Shown here: positions 26,759 through 35,165 of the stretch, piece after piece | Layout: each line of letters begins with the position of its first letter | Position numbering within the stretch: the first letter of the stretch is position 1 | Origin: JBMNEH01 sp050948665 | Lineage (GTDB): Bacteria; Bacillota; Clostridia; Christensenellales; UMGS416 | Reading direction: 5' to 3' | Length of the DNA stretch: 64,000 nt | Assembly (NCBI GenBank): GCA_050948665.1 | Contig: JBMNEH010000001.1 | Coordinates: 1,364,001 to 1,428,000, forward strand | Translations under genes and position numbers: made by a program | The notes under the pieces: generated by a model | Database searches by the model: none | The model's input: only the letters and a program-made list of their open reading frames with translations | Told to the model about the DNA's origin: nothing

Positions 26759-27775
26759 ATGTCTGACAAAATTCGAATACTGGCAATAGAATCCAGCTGT
26801 GATGAAACCAGCGCATCGGTCGTGGAAAACGGCAGAAAAGTTCTCTCCCTGGTAACCAAAACACAGATATCCACGCATGCGGAGTATGGTGGTGTAGTTC
26901 CAGAGATAGCTTCACGTATGCACGTGGAAGCAATCTCTTCTCTTGTTCGGCAAGCGCTTGCCGATGCAAATATGAACGACGAGTTGCCGGATGCTATAGC
27001 CGTAACTTATGGTCCCGGCTTAGTAGGTGCTTTGCTGGTGGGCGTTTCATACGCGAAGGCATATGCTTGGGGCATCGGAAAGCCTCTTATCGGTGTGCAC
27101 CATATTCATGGACATATAGCAGGAAATTACCTCTCTCATCCCGAACTGGAGCCCCCCTATCTGGCAATGATTGTCTCGGGAGGGCATACGCAGATTATTC
27201 GAGTTATGGAATATGACAGATTTGAATTGCTGGGATCCACCATAGACGACGCTGCAGGAGAAGCTTTTGATAAAGGTGCGCGTGTTTTAGGCCTACCTTA
27301 TCCGGGCGGTAAAGTCATGGATGTATTAGCGTCAAAGGGAAATCCTGCTGCTTTTCCTTTTACCCGTGCGAAAACAAAATCACCATTTGACTGCAGTTTT
27401 TCCGGGTTAAAAACAGCATTGGCCCAGCTTATACAGAATCACGATTCCGATTGGATCGAAGCTAATATCGAGGATATAGCGGCATCGTATCAGGAAGCCA
27501 TAATTGATACTCTCATAAGGCCACTGTGTAGCGCTATAGATCAGATTGGAGCGCCTGCGGTTGCTATTTGCGGAGGTGTATCCGCAAACCGAGGTCTCCG
27601 CAATCAGATACAAAGAATAGCGGAAGAAAAATCGCTGCGATATTATCTGCCTGATTTGGTTTATTGTACGGATAATGCTGCTATGATTGGCTCTGCTGCT
27701 TATTATCTGCTGCAAAAAGGAAATACTTCAGATTTAACTTTGAATGCGGTACCCTATCTGGAGTTAGGTACATGA
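26759..27775 (+). CDS. tsaD: tRNA N6-adenosine threonylcarbamoyltransferase
   Basis: A 338-residue ASKHA-fold enzyme that transfers the threonylcarbamoyl group to A37 of ANN-decoding tRNAs. Motifs: ILAIESSCDETSASVVE at the start, metal-binding HHIHGHIAGN, MIVSGGHTQI, GSTIDDAAGEAFDKGARVL, CSFSGLKTAL, and GGVSANRGLRNQ near the C-terminus. Length is normal. The partner genes tsaB, tsaC and tsaE are not in this window. It is the last gene of the run that begins with secA. Confidence 0.95.
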   Translation: MSDKIRILAIESSCDETSASVVENGRKVLSLVTKTQISTHAEYGGVVPEIASRMHVEAISSLVRQALADANMNDELPDAIAVTYGPGLVGALLVGVSYAKAYAWGIGKPLIGVHHIHGHIAGNYLSHPELEPPYLAMIVSGGHTQIIRVMEYDRFELLGSTIDDAAGEAFDKGARVLGLPYPGGKVMDVLASKGNPAAFPFTRAKTKSPFDCSFSGLKTALAQLIQNHDSDWIEANIEDIAASYQEAIIDTLIRPLCSAIDQIGAPAVAICGGVSANRGLRNQIQRIAEEKSLRYYLPDLVYCTDNAAMIGSAAYYLLQKGNTSDLTLNAVPYLELGT

Positions 27776-28163
27776 CATAGAACGGACACTTTATCGAAGG
27801 AATTATCTAAGGTTATATCATTGATAAATGTGTTTATCGTCCTGTAATGTGATGCTTCTTTAAGAATTCTCTTATAGCATTCATTAAGTATTACGATATT
27901 TGATGCCTGCAATTATAATTAGCCGGATTATCATAATATATTCCTCGGATTAATCTGTTTTCTTGCTTTAGTTTCATTCCATCGTTTCCGTGATTTCTAT
28001 GCTTTCACATTGACAGAGAGTAGTCCTTGCTTTAGGATTATTTCAAAAGCGCAAAAGAAGAAGGTTCCTCAATGCAGGTGACAAAGTATTTCGCGAGATT
28101 TGACAGGAAATCATCATTTAATAACAGCTATGACTAAAGCGAAACAAAAGGAAGGGCAAAGCT
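27776..28163. other. 388-base intergenic region before rhaB
   Basis: AT-rich, with no coding frame and no clear terminator for the tsaD run. It holds the rhaB promoter at 28010-28038 and about 120 bases of untranslated leader in which no riboswitch was recognised. Confidence 0.6.
28010..28038 (+). promoter_or_regulatory. Sigma-A promoter for rhaB
   Basis: TTGACA (28010-28015), 17-base spacer, TAGGAT (28033-28038). Perfect -35 and a 4/6 -10. Confidence 0.6.
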
Positions 28164-29642
28164 ATGGAGCGCAGATATATTGCAGTAGATTTAGGTGCAA
28201 GCAACGGAAGAGTAATTTTAGGAACACTTGCCGACGATAAGTTTACATTACAGGAGGTGCATCGTTTCCTAAATCAACCAATCACCGTAAACGGGCGTCT
28301 GTATTGGGACACCTTTGGCCTATTTCGAGAGATTTGCACGGGATTGAAACTCGCTGCTGATATTGCAGGCGGACGTCATATATACGGAATAGGTATAGAT
28401 ACCTGGGGCGTAGACTTTGGGCTGATTGATAAAAATGGCGAAATTGTGGGCATGCCGATACATTACAGGGATACACATACTGACGGCATTATGGAAGAGG
28501 CTTTTCGTGTATATTCTAAAGATGATATTTTCCGCGAAACCGGCCTTGCTTTCATGCAGTTCAATACGCTGTATCAGCTCTTTGCTATGAAGAAAAGAGG
28601 CTCCGGCGCCTTTTCCTGCGGAGATAAGCTCCTGTTTATGCCGGATTTATTCGGATGGATGTTGACCGGTCAAATTACCAGTGAGTATACAATTGCTTCT
28701 ACCGGACAACTGATATGTGCAAAGACAAGAGAATGGTCTGAGGAATTGCTTCATGCCTTCGAATTACCCCGGGAATTGTTTTCTGAAATAAGAGAGCCCG
28801 GCACAATTCTCGGAAAACTGCTTCCGGAAATTGGAGAATATGTTCATTTACCCCACACCCCAGTTTTCTCGGTTGCTGGACATGACACAGCTTCAGCGGT
28901 TGCTGCGGTACCAGCAAAAGGTGGAAATTCTGCATATCTCAGCAGTGGCACCTGGTCGTTGATAGGTATTGAGTCTAATATCCCCCACATGGAGACTGTC
29001 GTACAAGACCTCAACTTTACTAATGAAGGCGGCGTTTGGGGAACATACCGGATTTTAAAGAATGTTATGGGATTATGGATTGTACAGGAATGCAGAAGGC
29101 ACTGGAAAGAAATGGGGAAGGACTACTCCTTCACAGACCTGGTAAATTTAGCCAGAGACGCACAACCTTTTGCTGCTCAAATCAATCCTGACGAAGATGT
29201 CTTCTTTCGACCTGGACGAATGCCGGAAAAAATTATTCGTTACTGCCGGGAGAGAGGCACTCCTATCATTGATGATCCCGGTACCATTACCCGAGTAGTT
29301 TTAGAGAGTCTTGCGCTGCGGTATCGATGGTCAGTGGAAGCACTAGAGCATATTGGCGAAGAACAAATACAAAGTCTTCATATTGTCGGCGGTGGATGTC
29401 AAAACGTCCTTTTAAATCAGTTGACAGCAAATGCCATAAACCGGCCGGTTATATGTGGTCCTGTAGAAGCCACAGCTATCGGTAATTTGCTCATGCAAGC
29501 GGTCGGTGACGGACAAATAATCTCTTATTCGCAAGCCAAGTCAATCTCTCGAAATACCGAGCCCCTTACAACGTTCATGCCTAATATTGCACAGATATCT
29601 GAATGGAATGCTGCATATGAGAAATTTCTGCATTTACTGTAA
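28164..29642 (+). CDS. rhaB: Rhamnulokinase
   Basis: A 492-residue FGGY kinase that phosphorylates L-rhamnulose at C1. N-terminal AVDLGASNGRVILG is the RhaB form of the phosphate loop; GIDTWGVDFGLID and PIHYRDTHTDG in the substrate domain, AGHDTASAVAAVPA, YLSSGTWSLIG, and VGGGCQNVLLNQLTANA at the C-terminus all match RhaB. RBS AAGGAAGGG. It stands alone behind its own promoter; rhaA, rhaD and a rhamnose transporter are not in the window. RhaB is favoured over FucK by these motifs. Confidence 0.92.
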   Translation: MERRYIAVDLGASNGRVILGTLADDKFTLQEVHRFLNQPITVNGRLYWDTFGLFREICTGLKLAADIAGGRHIYGIGIDTWGVDFGLIDKNGEIVGMPIHYRDTHTDGIMEEAFRVYSKDDIFRETGLAFMQFNTLYQLFAMKKRGSGAFSCGDKLLFMPDLFGWMLTGQITSEYTIASTGQLICAKTREWSEELLHAFELPRELFSEIREPGTILGKLLPEIGEYVHLPHTPVFSVAGHDTASAVAAVPAKGGNSAYLSSGTWSLIGIESNIPHMETVVQDLNFTNEGGVWGTYRILKNVMGLWIVQECRRHWKEMGKDYSFTDLVNLARDAQPFAAQINPDEDVFFRPGRMPEKIIRYCRERGTPIIDDPGTITRVVLESLALRYRWSVEALEHIGEEQIQSLHIVGGGCQNVLLNQLTANAINRPVICGPVEATAIGNLLMQAVGDGQIISYSQAKSISRNTEPLTTFMPNIAQISEWNAAYEKFLHLL

Positions 29643-30127
29643 AGCACACGATGCGAACGTATATGGAACATTCGACTACCTTGAGGCACATATAGATATT
29701 AGAATTGGTGTTCGCTTTTTATACTGCTATATATTGAATGCTTTTTTCAAATATTTATGTAATTATCATTTATCGGGGAACTGTATACTAATGAATACGA
29801 AAATCCGAGATCGAAATCACAAAGGTCAAGCTCTATGGGGAAATAACTCGTGAATAACCAAGAATGTCTATTACATTTTGTAAAGCACCCCTGTAATCAG
29901 AGACGTTTTTAGTTTTACGGTGTTTTATACTCCGAGTTTTTTAGATCAAACAAAAATACTTCTTGCGATATGCATTGAATGGTGTTATAATAATTCGAAA
30001 TTGAATATGATTGCAATGAGGGTTGCACTTGTTCGCTCTCATATTTTTTATTTTGTGAAATTGACTATATATTTTAATGTAATCTGCAGGTTTTAATATT
30101 TGAGTTGCATAGTTGGGAGGAAGCAAA
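29643..30127. other. 485-base intergenic region after rhaB
   Basis: Strongly AT-rich with no supported coding frame. It holds the aminotransferase promoter at 29963-29991 and an untranslated leader of about 130 bases with no recognised structure. Confidence 0.6.
29963..29991 (+). promoter_or_regulatory. Sigma-A promoter for the aminotransferase operon
   Basis: TTGCGA (29963-29968), 17-base spacer, TATAAT (29986-29991). Confidence 0.7.
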
Positions 30128-31321
30128 ATGATTTTATCCAAAAAGGCACAAGCAATCGCCCCATCCGCTACACTTGCTATTGACAGTAAAGCGAAAGCTA
30201 TGCTTGCAGAGGGCAAGTCAGTCATTGGCTTTGGGGCGGGGGAGCCGGACTTTGATACGCCCTCCTATATTCGTGACGCAGCAAAAGCTGCCTTGGACGC
30301 TGGCTATACAAGATATACACCTGCTGCGGGACTTCCAGCATTACGTCGGACCATCTGCGATGAGTTGCGCACCCGGAAGGGGCTGGAATATCAACCCAAG
30401 CAGATTATTATATCAAACGGTGCAAAGCATTCACTATACAACACTTTTCAGTGTATTCTGAACCCCGGAGACGAAGTGATCATTCCAGCACCCTACTGGG
30501 TCTCATATCCTGAAATTGTAAAAATGGCGGATGGCGTACCGGTATTCGTGAATACTCGTGAGGAAGATGGTTTCCTGCTGCAGGAGGATTCGCTTCTGCA
30601 GGCAATAACATCTCGAACAAAAGCTATCTGCATCTGCAACCCATGTAATCCAACAGGTGCCTTTATGGAGCGAACGAAGCTCGAGATGATTGCTCGCATT
30701 GCAATAGACCATAATCTTTTAGTAGTCGCTGACGAAGTCTATGAGAAACTAGTATATAGTGATAACCCTGTAGTTTCTATTGCGACTCTTCCCGCTATGC
30801 AAGAACGCACTATTATCATCAATGGCGCATCCAAAACCTATGCAATGACGGGTTGGCGTATAGGTTATGCTGCTGTTCCTGCGCCTCTCGCTACTGTCAT
30901 GGATGCAATGCAAAGCCAATCAACCTCAGGTCCAAATACAATGGCACAGCATGCCTACATGGCGGCTTTAATCGGCCCTCAGGAGGAGTCTGAATCAATG
31001 CGAGAAGTTTTTAAAGAACGAAGGGATCTCATATACTCACTTACTTTAGATACTCCTTATATCTCAAGCATTGAACCGGAAGGCGCTTTTTACCTGATGG
31101 TAAACGTATCTGAATTGCTTTGTCGAAAATACAAGGAAGTAAGAATACAAAGCGCAGAACAACTATGCTCGCTAATGTTGGAAAACAAGGGAGTTGCTGC
31201 GGTGCCAGGGGAATCTTTTGGAGCTCCGCATCATATCCGGCTTTCATATGCGATTTCCGATGAGAACATTCGCGAGGGCATGCGAAGAATAAAAACCTTT
31301 ATTCGTGAGACGGAGGCATAA
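30128..31321 (+). CDS. aspB: Class I aspartate aminotransferase
   Basis: A 397-residue PLP enzyme. Features: GAGEPDFDTPSYIRDAAKAA, SNGAKHSLYNTF, NPCNPTGAFM (substrate carboxylate loop), VVADEVYEKLVY, Schiff-base Lys in INGASKTYAMTGWRIGYA, and the C-terminal Arg in PHHIRLSYA. Most like the AspB/AspC (subgroup I-gamma) enzymes that interconvert aspartate/oxaloacetate and glutamate/2-oxoglutarate. ATG 30128 is set by GGGAGGAAGC. It is followed after one base by a citrate-synthase-like gene, which supports a role at the oxaloacetate-glutamate junction. Confidence 0.92.
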   Translation: MILSKKAQAIAPSATLAIDSKAKAMLAEGKSVIGFGAGEPDFDTPSYIRDAAKAALDAGYTRYTPAAGLPALRRTICDELRTRKGLEYQPKQIIISNGAKHSLYNTFQCILNPGDEVIIPAPYWVSYPEIVKMADGVPVFVNTREEDGFLLQEDSLLQAITSRTKAICICNPCNPTGAFMERTKLEMIARIAIDHNLLVVADEVYEKLVYSDNPVVSIATLPAMQERTIIINGASKTYAMTGWRIGYAAVPAPLATVMDAMQSQSTSGPNTMAQHAYMAALIGPQEESESMREVFKERRDLIYSLTLDTPYISSIEPEGAFYLMVNVSELLCRKYKEVRIQSAEQLCSLMLENKGVAAVPGESFGAPHHIRLSYAISDENIREGMRRIKTFIRETEA

Positions 31322-31322
31322 A

Positions 31323-32738
31323 ATGGATACAAATCAGCCAAAACTACGATATAATTCCCACACTCATTTATTAGAACAAAAGGCATTTCAATATCCTTTA
31401 CAAGATGTGGAGGAGCCTAATCTATATCGTTTTCTATATGACTATGATTCTATACCTAAAATATCTTTTAACCATCGGGTAGTGCCCATCAACATGCCGG
31501 CAGAAATCTGGATTACAGATACGACCTTTCGGGACGGACAGCAATCCACGTCACCTTATACAGCTTGGCAGATTGTTGAGCTGTATAAATTGCTTCATCA
31601 GTTAGGTGGACCAAAGGGAATTATCCGACAAAGCGAATTTTTTATCTATACTGAGAAAGACCGAAAAGCTCTTGAGGAGTGTATGAGCCTGGGATTTGCA
31701 TTTCCAGAGATTACAACATGGATACGAGCAAATAAAAAGGATTTCCAGTTGGTAAAATCTATTGGAGTAAAGGAGACGGGAATCCTTGTCAGTTGCTCTG
31801 ACTATCACATTTTTAGAAAAATGAATATGCGGCGTTCTGAAGCGATGGAACTGTATTTAGGGATCGTGAAAGATGCCTTAAATCTAGGTATAGTGCCCCG
31901 ATGTCACTTTGAAGACATTACCCGCGCAGATTTTTACGGTTTTGTTGTTCCCTTTGCGAGTGCTCTTATGAAGTTAGGTGAAGAGGCCGGTGTGCCAATT
32001 AAAATCCGTGCATGCGACACACTGGGCTTCGGAGTGGCATATCCCGGTGTAGCCCTGCCCAGAAGTGTCCCCGGTATTATTTACGGGCTAAACCATTATT
32101 CAGGTGTGCCCTCAGCCCAGTTGGAATGGCACGGACATAACGATTTTTATAAGGTTGTCAATAATGCAAGCACAGCTTGGCTTTACGGTTGTGCCTCCGT
32201 AAACTGCTCTCTTTTGGGAATAGGAGAGCGAACAGGCAACTGTCCCTTGGAAGCAATGACGATTGAATATGCTTCCCTCCGCGGCACAACAGATGGAATG
32301 GACTTGTCAGCGATTACACGAATCGCAGAATTTTTCGAAAAAGAACTTGGGTATGTGATCCCGCCTCGTACCCCGTTTGTCGGCAGGAACTTTAATGCAA
32401 CGCGTGCAGGCATACATGCAGATGGATTGCTTAAGGATGAAGAAATTTACAATATATTCAACACGGAAAAGCTTTTAGGACGGCCACCAAAGGTGATGGT
32501 AGGTGCACATTCCGGGGCAGCAGGTATCGCCCACTGGTTAAAAACATACTATCGCGTGGATGACGATTCTATATCCAAACAATCTGCACTCGTTCAATCC
32601 ATTAAGAAAGAGGTTGACAGGCAGTTTGCCGAGGGAAGGACTACTACATTCGGGGACGAAGAGTTGGATCAGTTGGTGCTGTCTCTCGATGCAGATTATC
32701 ACGCATTCTTACTCTTTGCATTTAGGGATAAAATGTAA
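31323..32738 (+). CDS. DRE-TIM acyltransferase, probable Re-citrate synthase (2-isopropylmalate synthase family)
   Basis: A 471-residue Claisen-condensation enzyme. The catalytic/metal motif is ITDTTFRDGQQSTSPYT, then GIIRQSEFFIYTEKDR, PRCHFEDITRADFYGFVVPF, RACDTLGFGVAYPG, and the metal-binding EWHGHNDFYKVVNNA. It lacks the C-terminal leucine-binding regulatory domain of LeuA. The length and the RQSEFFIY-type sequence resemble the Clostridium kluyveri Re-citrate synthase group, which makes citrate from oxaloacetate and acetyl-CoA in anaerobes without a normal gltA. Pairing with an aspartate aminotransferase fits that. A 2-isopropylmalate or homocitrate activity is the alternative. Confidence 0.85.
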   Translation: MDTNQPKLRYNSHTHLLEQKAFQYPLQDVEEPNLYRFLYDYDSIPKISFNHRVVPINMPAEIWITDTTFRDGQQSTSPYTAWQIVELYKLLHQLGGPKGIIRQSEFFIYTEKDRKALEECMSLGFAFPEITTWIRANKKDFQLVKSIGVKETGILVSCSDYHIFRKMNMRRSEAMELYLGIVKDALNLGIVPRCHFEDITRADFYGFVVPFASALMKLGEEAGVPIKIRACDTLGFGVAYPGVALPRSVPGIIYGLNHYSGVPSAQLEWHGHNDFYKVVNNASTAWLYGCASVNCSLLGIGERTGNCPLEAMTIEYASLRGTTDGMDLSAITRIAEFFEKELGYVIPPRTPFVGRNFNATRAGIHADGLLKDEEIYNIFNTEKLLGRPPKVMVGAHSGAAGIAHWLKTYYRVDDDSISKQSALVQSIKKEVDRQFAEGRTTTFGDEELDQLVLSLDADYHAFLLFAFRDKM

Positions 32739-32816
32739 ACTTTTCTTTGCCCCTTTCTTTTGTGTATAAAATCGGTTATACTATTATCATCAAGAAAATG
32801 AAGGAGGTTTATCGCC

Positions 32817-33230
32817 ATGGTTAAGGTTATCTACGGAAAACGCGGATCTGGAAAAACTAATCGAATGATTCACATGGCAAAGGAAGAAGCTTTGACGAGT
32901 CCCGGTCACGTTGTTTTCGTTGAGAAGGATAACCGTTGTATGTTGGATTTACCCCATCAAATACGTTATGTTAATGTATCAGAATACATTGACAGGGAAA
33001 TACACACCTTCTTTGGGTTCATACAAGGGATGTTGGCCGCTAACTACGATATCGTTACGATGTTTATCGATGCCCTGCCCTCCATCGCCGGTCTGAAATC
33101 CGCACAGGAGCTTCGAAAGTTTTTTGACACAATATGTTTAATGTCAAAAAAGCACAACATTAATTTCGTGCTCAGCATCAGTGGAACAGACGATGGTCCT
33201 GAAGATTTCCTTAAAGACTATATCATCTAA
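32817..33230 (+). CDS. Small P-loop ATP-binding protein, unknown function
   Basis: A 137-residue protein. Walker A is YGKRGSGKTNRM at the very N-terminus; IVTMFIDALPSIAG is a plausible Walker B strand, and NFVLSISGTDDG a later strand. The fold is that of a truncated RecA-like or Zot/PIF1-like NTPase core with nothing added. No membrane segment. Good RBS AAGGAGG with nine bases to the ATG. It stands alone between the citrate-synthase-like gene and a hairpin terminator. Not recognised as a named family. Confidence 0.75.
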   Translation: MVKVIYGKRGSGKTNRMIHMAKEEALTSPGHVVFVEKDNRCMLDLPHQIRYVNVSEYIDREIHTFFGFIQGMLAANYDIVTMFIDALPSIAGLKSAQELRKFFDTICLMSKKHNINFVLSISGTDDGPEDFLKDYII

Positions 33231-33281
33231 GAAAAGCCGTTTTTTTATACGCATGCGTGCTAAAAATACAACTGAGATTTT

Positions 33282-33305
33282 GCGGGTCGTCGTTTTTCGA
33301 CCCGC
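33282..33305 (+). terminator. Hairpin terminator after the P-loop gene
   Basis: GCGGGTCG (33282-33289), 8-base loop, CGACCCGC (33298-33305), followed by ACTTTCATTT. Strong stem, imperfect T-run. Confidence 0.6.
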
Positions 33306-33445
33306 ACTTTCATTTATACATTCAAAACACCTACATAATATATGCGTTCATAATCGAATATTCTACAGGGTGTAACCCCGGCAACAAAGGCATTTTCCTT
33401 TAATAAACTTCTAAAGGCTTTACAACTTCCTAAGACATAATAAAC

Positions 33446-33465
33446 GGCGCCGTATAAACAGCGCC
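33446..33465 (-). terminator. Likely glyS terminator
   Basis: On the minus strand GGCGC, ten-base loop, GCGCC, then GTTTATTATG, starting 15 bases after the glyS stop. Only five base pairs, so the call is moderate. Confidence 0.45.
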
Positions 33466-33479
33466 CTTCATTATACATA

Positions 33480-34862
33480 TCAATACATGACCTTTTCAGA
33501 AAGAAATCCTGTTAAATCGAAGATAGGGATTCGTATCTGTTCCATGGAATCCCGCTCCCGGATGGTAACACAATGATCCTCCAGTGAATCAAAATCAAAG
33601 GTGATACAATAAGGTGTTCCGATCTCATCCTGACGACGGTACCGTTTTCCGATGGAACCCGTCACGTCGTAATCCACGGAGAATCGTTTAGCCATCTCTG
33701 CGAAAATCTCATTTGCAGGGTCTGCAAGCTTCTTTTGCAAAGGGAGTATTGCCGCTTTAAAAGGAGCCAGAGCGGGATGCAACCGTAGCACAACACGTGT
33801 ATCATTCTCTCCAACCTCTTCTTCGTCATACGCATCACACAGGAAAGCAAGCGCAACTCGGTCTACACCCAATGAGGGCTCTACAACATAGGGAACATAC
33901 CGTTCATTCGTTACAGGGTCGAGATAGTCCAATGTAACTCCGCTTACCTTACTATGTGCCTTTAAATCAAAATCCGTCCTATCCGCAATACCCCAGAGCT
34001 CGCCCCATCCAAAGGGAAAGAGATACTCAATATCCGAGGTTGCTTTGCTGTAATGAGACAACTCCTCCTTAGAGTGATCTCGCATTCGAAGATTCTCTTT
34101 ATGTAAACCAAGTGAATACAGCCAATTAATACAAGCATCCTTCCAAATAGTGAACCACTCCAAATCGGTTCCGGGCTTACAGAAAAACTCCAACTCCATT
34201 TGCTCAAACTCACGAGTACGGAATATAAAGTTACCGGGAGTAATTTCATTTCGGAAAGATTTACCAATTTGCGCAACGCCAAAGGGAATCTTTTTACGGC
34301 TGCTGCGTTGAATCTGATTGAAGTTAACAAAAATACCCTGCGCTGTTTCCGGACGAAGATAAAGCTCCGTTTGAGAATCTTCCGTTACACCCTGGTGTGT
34401 TTTAAACATCATATTAAACTTACGAATGGAAGTAAAGTCCACTGCTCCACACTCGGGGCAGGGGATAGACTTATCCTTGAGATACTCCTCCAGTTGTTCA
34501 TTACACCAGCCCTCCACATGAGGCTCTTCACCGTTAGCGCTCATATTATCTTCTACCAGCTTATCTGCACGAAAACGTGCTTTACACTTGCGGCAATCTA
34601 TAAGGGGATCGTTAAAATTGCCAACATGACCGGAAGCCACCCATGTCTGCGGATTCATTAAGATGGCACTGTCAAGCCCTACATTATAAGGGCATTCCTG
34701 TACAAACTTCTGCCACCATGCTCGCTTAATGTTATTTTTAAACTCTACGCCAAGGGGACCATAGTCCCAAGTGTTTGCCAGTCCGCCGTAAATCTCGGAT
34801 CCGGGAAAAATAATACCTCGGTTTTTACAAAGTGCCACCAGTTTATCCATTGTTGCTTTCAT
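33480..34862 (-). CDS. glyS: Glycyl-tRNA synthetase, class II dimeric type
   Basis: A 460-residue enzyme that charges tRNA-Gly. Features: GIIFPGSEIYGGLANTWDYG at the N-terminus, zinc-like cysteine pairs in DCRKCKARF and IPCPECGAVDF, motif 2 region AQIGKSFRNEI and TREFEQMELEFF, motif 3 PSLGVDRVALAFL, and a C-terminal anticodon-binding domain. This is the alpha2 single-chain form, not the two-gene GlyQ/GlyS form. ATG 34862 is set by TGGAGGAAATC. Its mRNA begins with a T-box leader, so expression responds to uncharged tRNA-Gly. Confidence 0.95.
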   Translation of the reverse strand: MKATMDKLVALCKNRGIIFPGSEIYGGLANTWDYGPLGVEFKNNIKRAWWQKFVQECPYNVGLDSAILMNPQTWVASGHVGNFNDPLIDCRKCKARFRADKLVEDNMSANGEEPHVEGWCNEQLEEYLKDKSIPCPECGAVDFTSIRKFNMMFKTHQGVTEDSQTELYLRPETAQGIFVNFNQIQRSSRKKIPFGVAQIGKSFRNEITPGNFIFRTREFEQMELEFFCKPGTDLEWFTIWKDACINWLYSLGLHKENLRMRDHSKEELSHYSKATSDIEYLFPFGWGELWGIADRTDFDLKAHSKVSGVTLDYLDPVTNERYVPYVVEPSLGVDRVALAFLCDAYDEEEVGENDTRVVLRLHPALAPFKAAILPLQKKLADPANEIFAEMAKRFSVDYDVTGSIGKRYRRQDEIGTPYCITFDFDSLEDHCVTIRERDSMEQIRIPIFDLTGFLSEKVMY

Positions 34863-35066
34863 GATTTCCTCCAAATAAAAAAACTTTCGTCACAAAGGGA
34901 CGAAAGAATCTTTCGCGGTTCCACCCTTTTTGGCCCTTTGAGAGCCCTCCTTCATTAAAACCTGCTCCCGGGTGCCCCATCACGATTTTACGTATCAGCT
35001 TTCACCAAACCTGACTCTCTATCCGGTTCCTCGTGATTTTCTCCCAATCTCCGCAGGTATTCAATT
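34863..35066 (-). promoter_or_regulatory. Glycine T-box leader with terminator/antiterminator
   Basis: On the minus strand the leader contains the T-box AAGGGTGGAACCGCG (34914-34928) and an intrinsic terminator: CTTTCGTC and GACGAAAG (34884-34891 with 34899-34906) followed by seven T (34877-34883). Stem I can be drawn with CCTGC/GCAGG at its base and ATCACGA/TCGTGAT above it. The internal loop between these contains GGGGCACC, which places GGC, a Gly codon, as the specifier. Uncharged tRNA-Gly would pair with it and prevent termination. The 5' end is taken as about seven bases after the -10. Confidence 0.9.
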
Positions 35067-35072
35067 AAGTTT

Positions 35073-35101
35073 ATTTTATTCATTCAAACTCCTTTTGTCA
35101 A
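35073..35101 (-). promoter_or_regulatory. Sigma-A promoter of the glyS T-box transcript
   Basis: TTGACA (35101-35096), 17-base spacer, TAAAAT (35078-35073), read on the minus strand. Confidence 0.8.
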
Positions 35102-35109
35102 GGCAAAAC

Positions 35110-35138
35110 TTGCGAAAAAAGGGGTATTGCGGTATAAT
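35110..35138 (+). promoter_or_regulatory. Sigma-A promoter for the miaB-mutS operon
   Basis: TTGCGA (35110-35115), 17-base spacer, TATAAT (35133-35138). The -35 is only nine bases from the -35 of the divergent glyS promoter. Confidence 0.75.
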
Positions 35139-35165
35139 ATTCTATCATCCGAAAGGAGGATCGAT

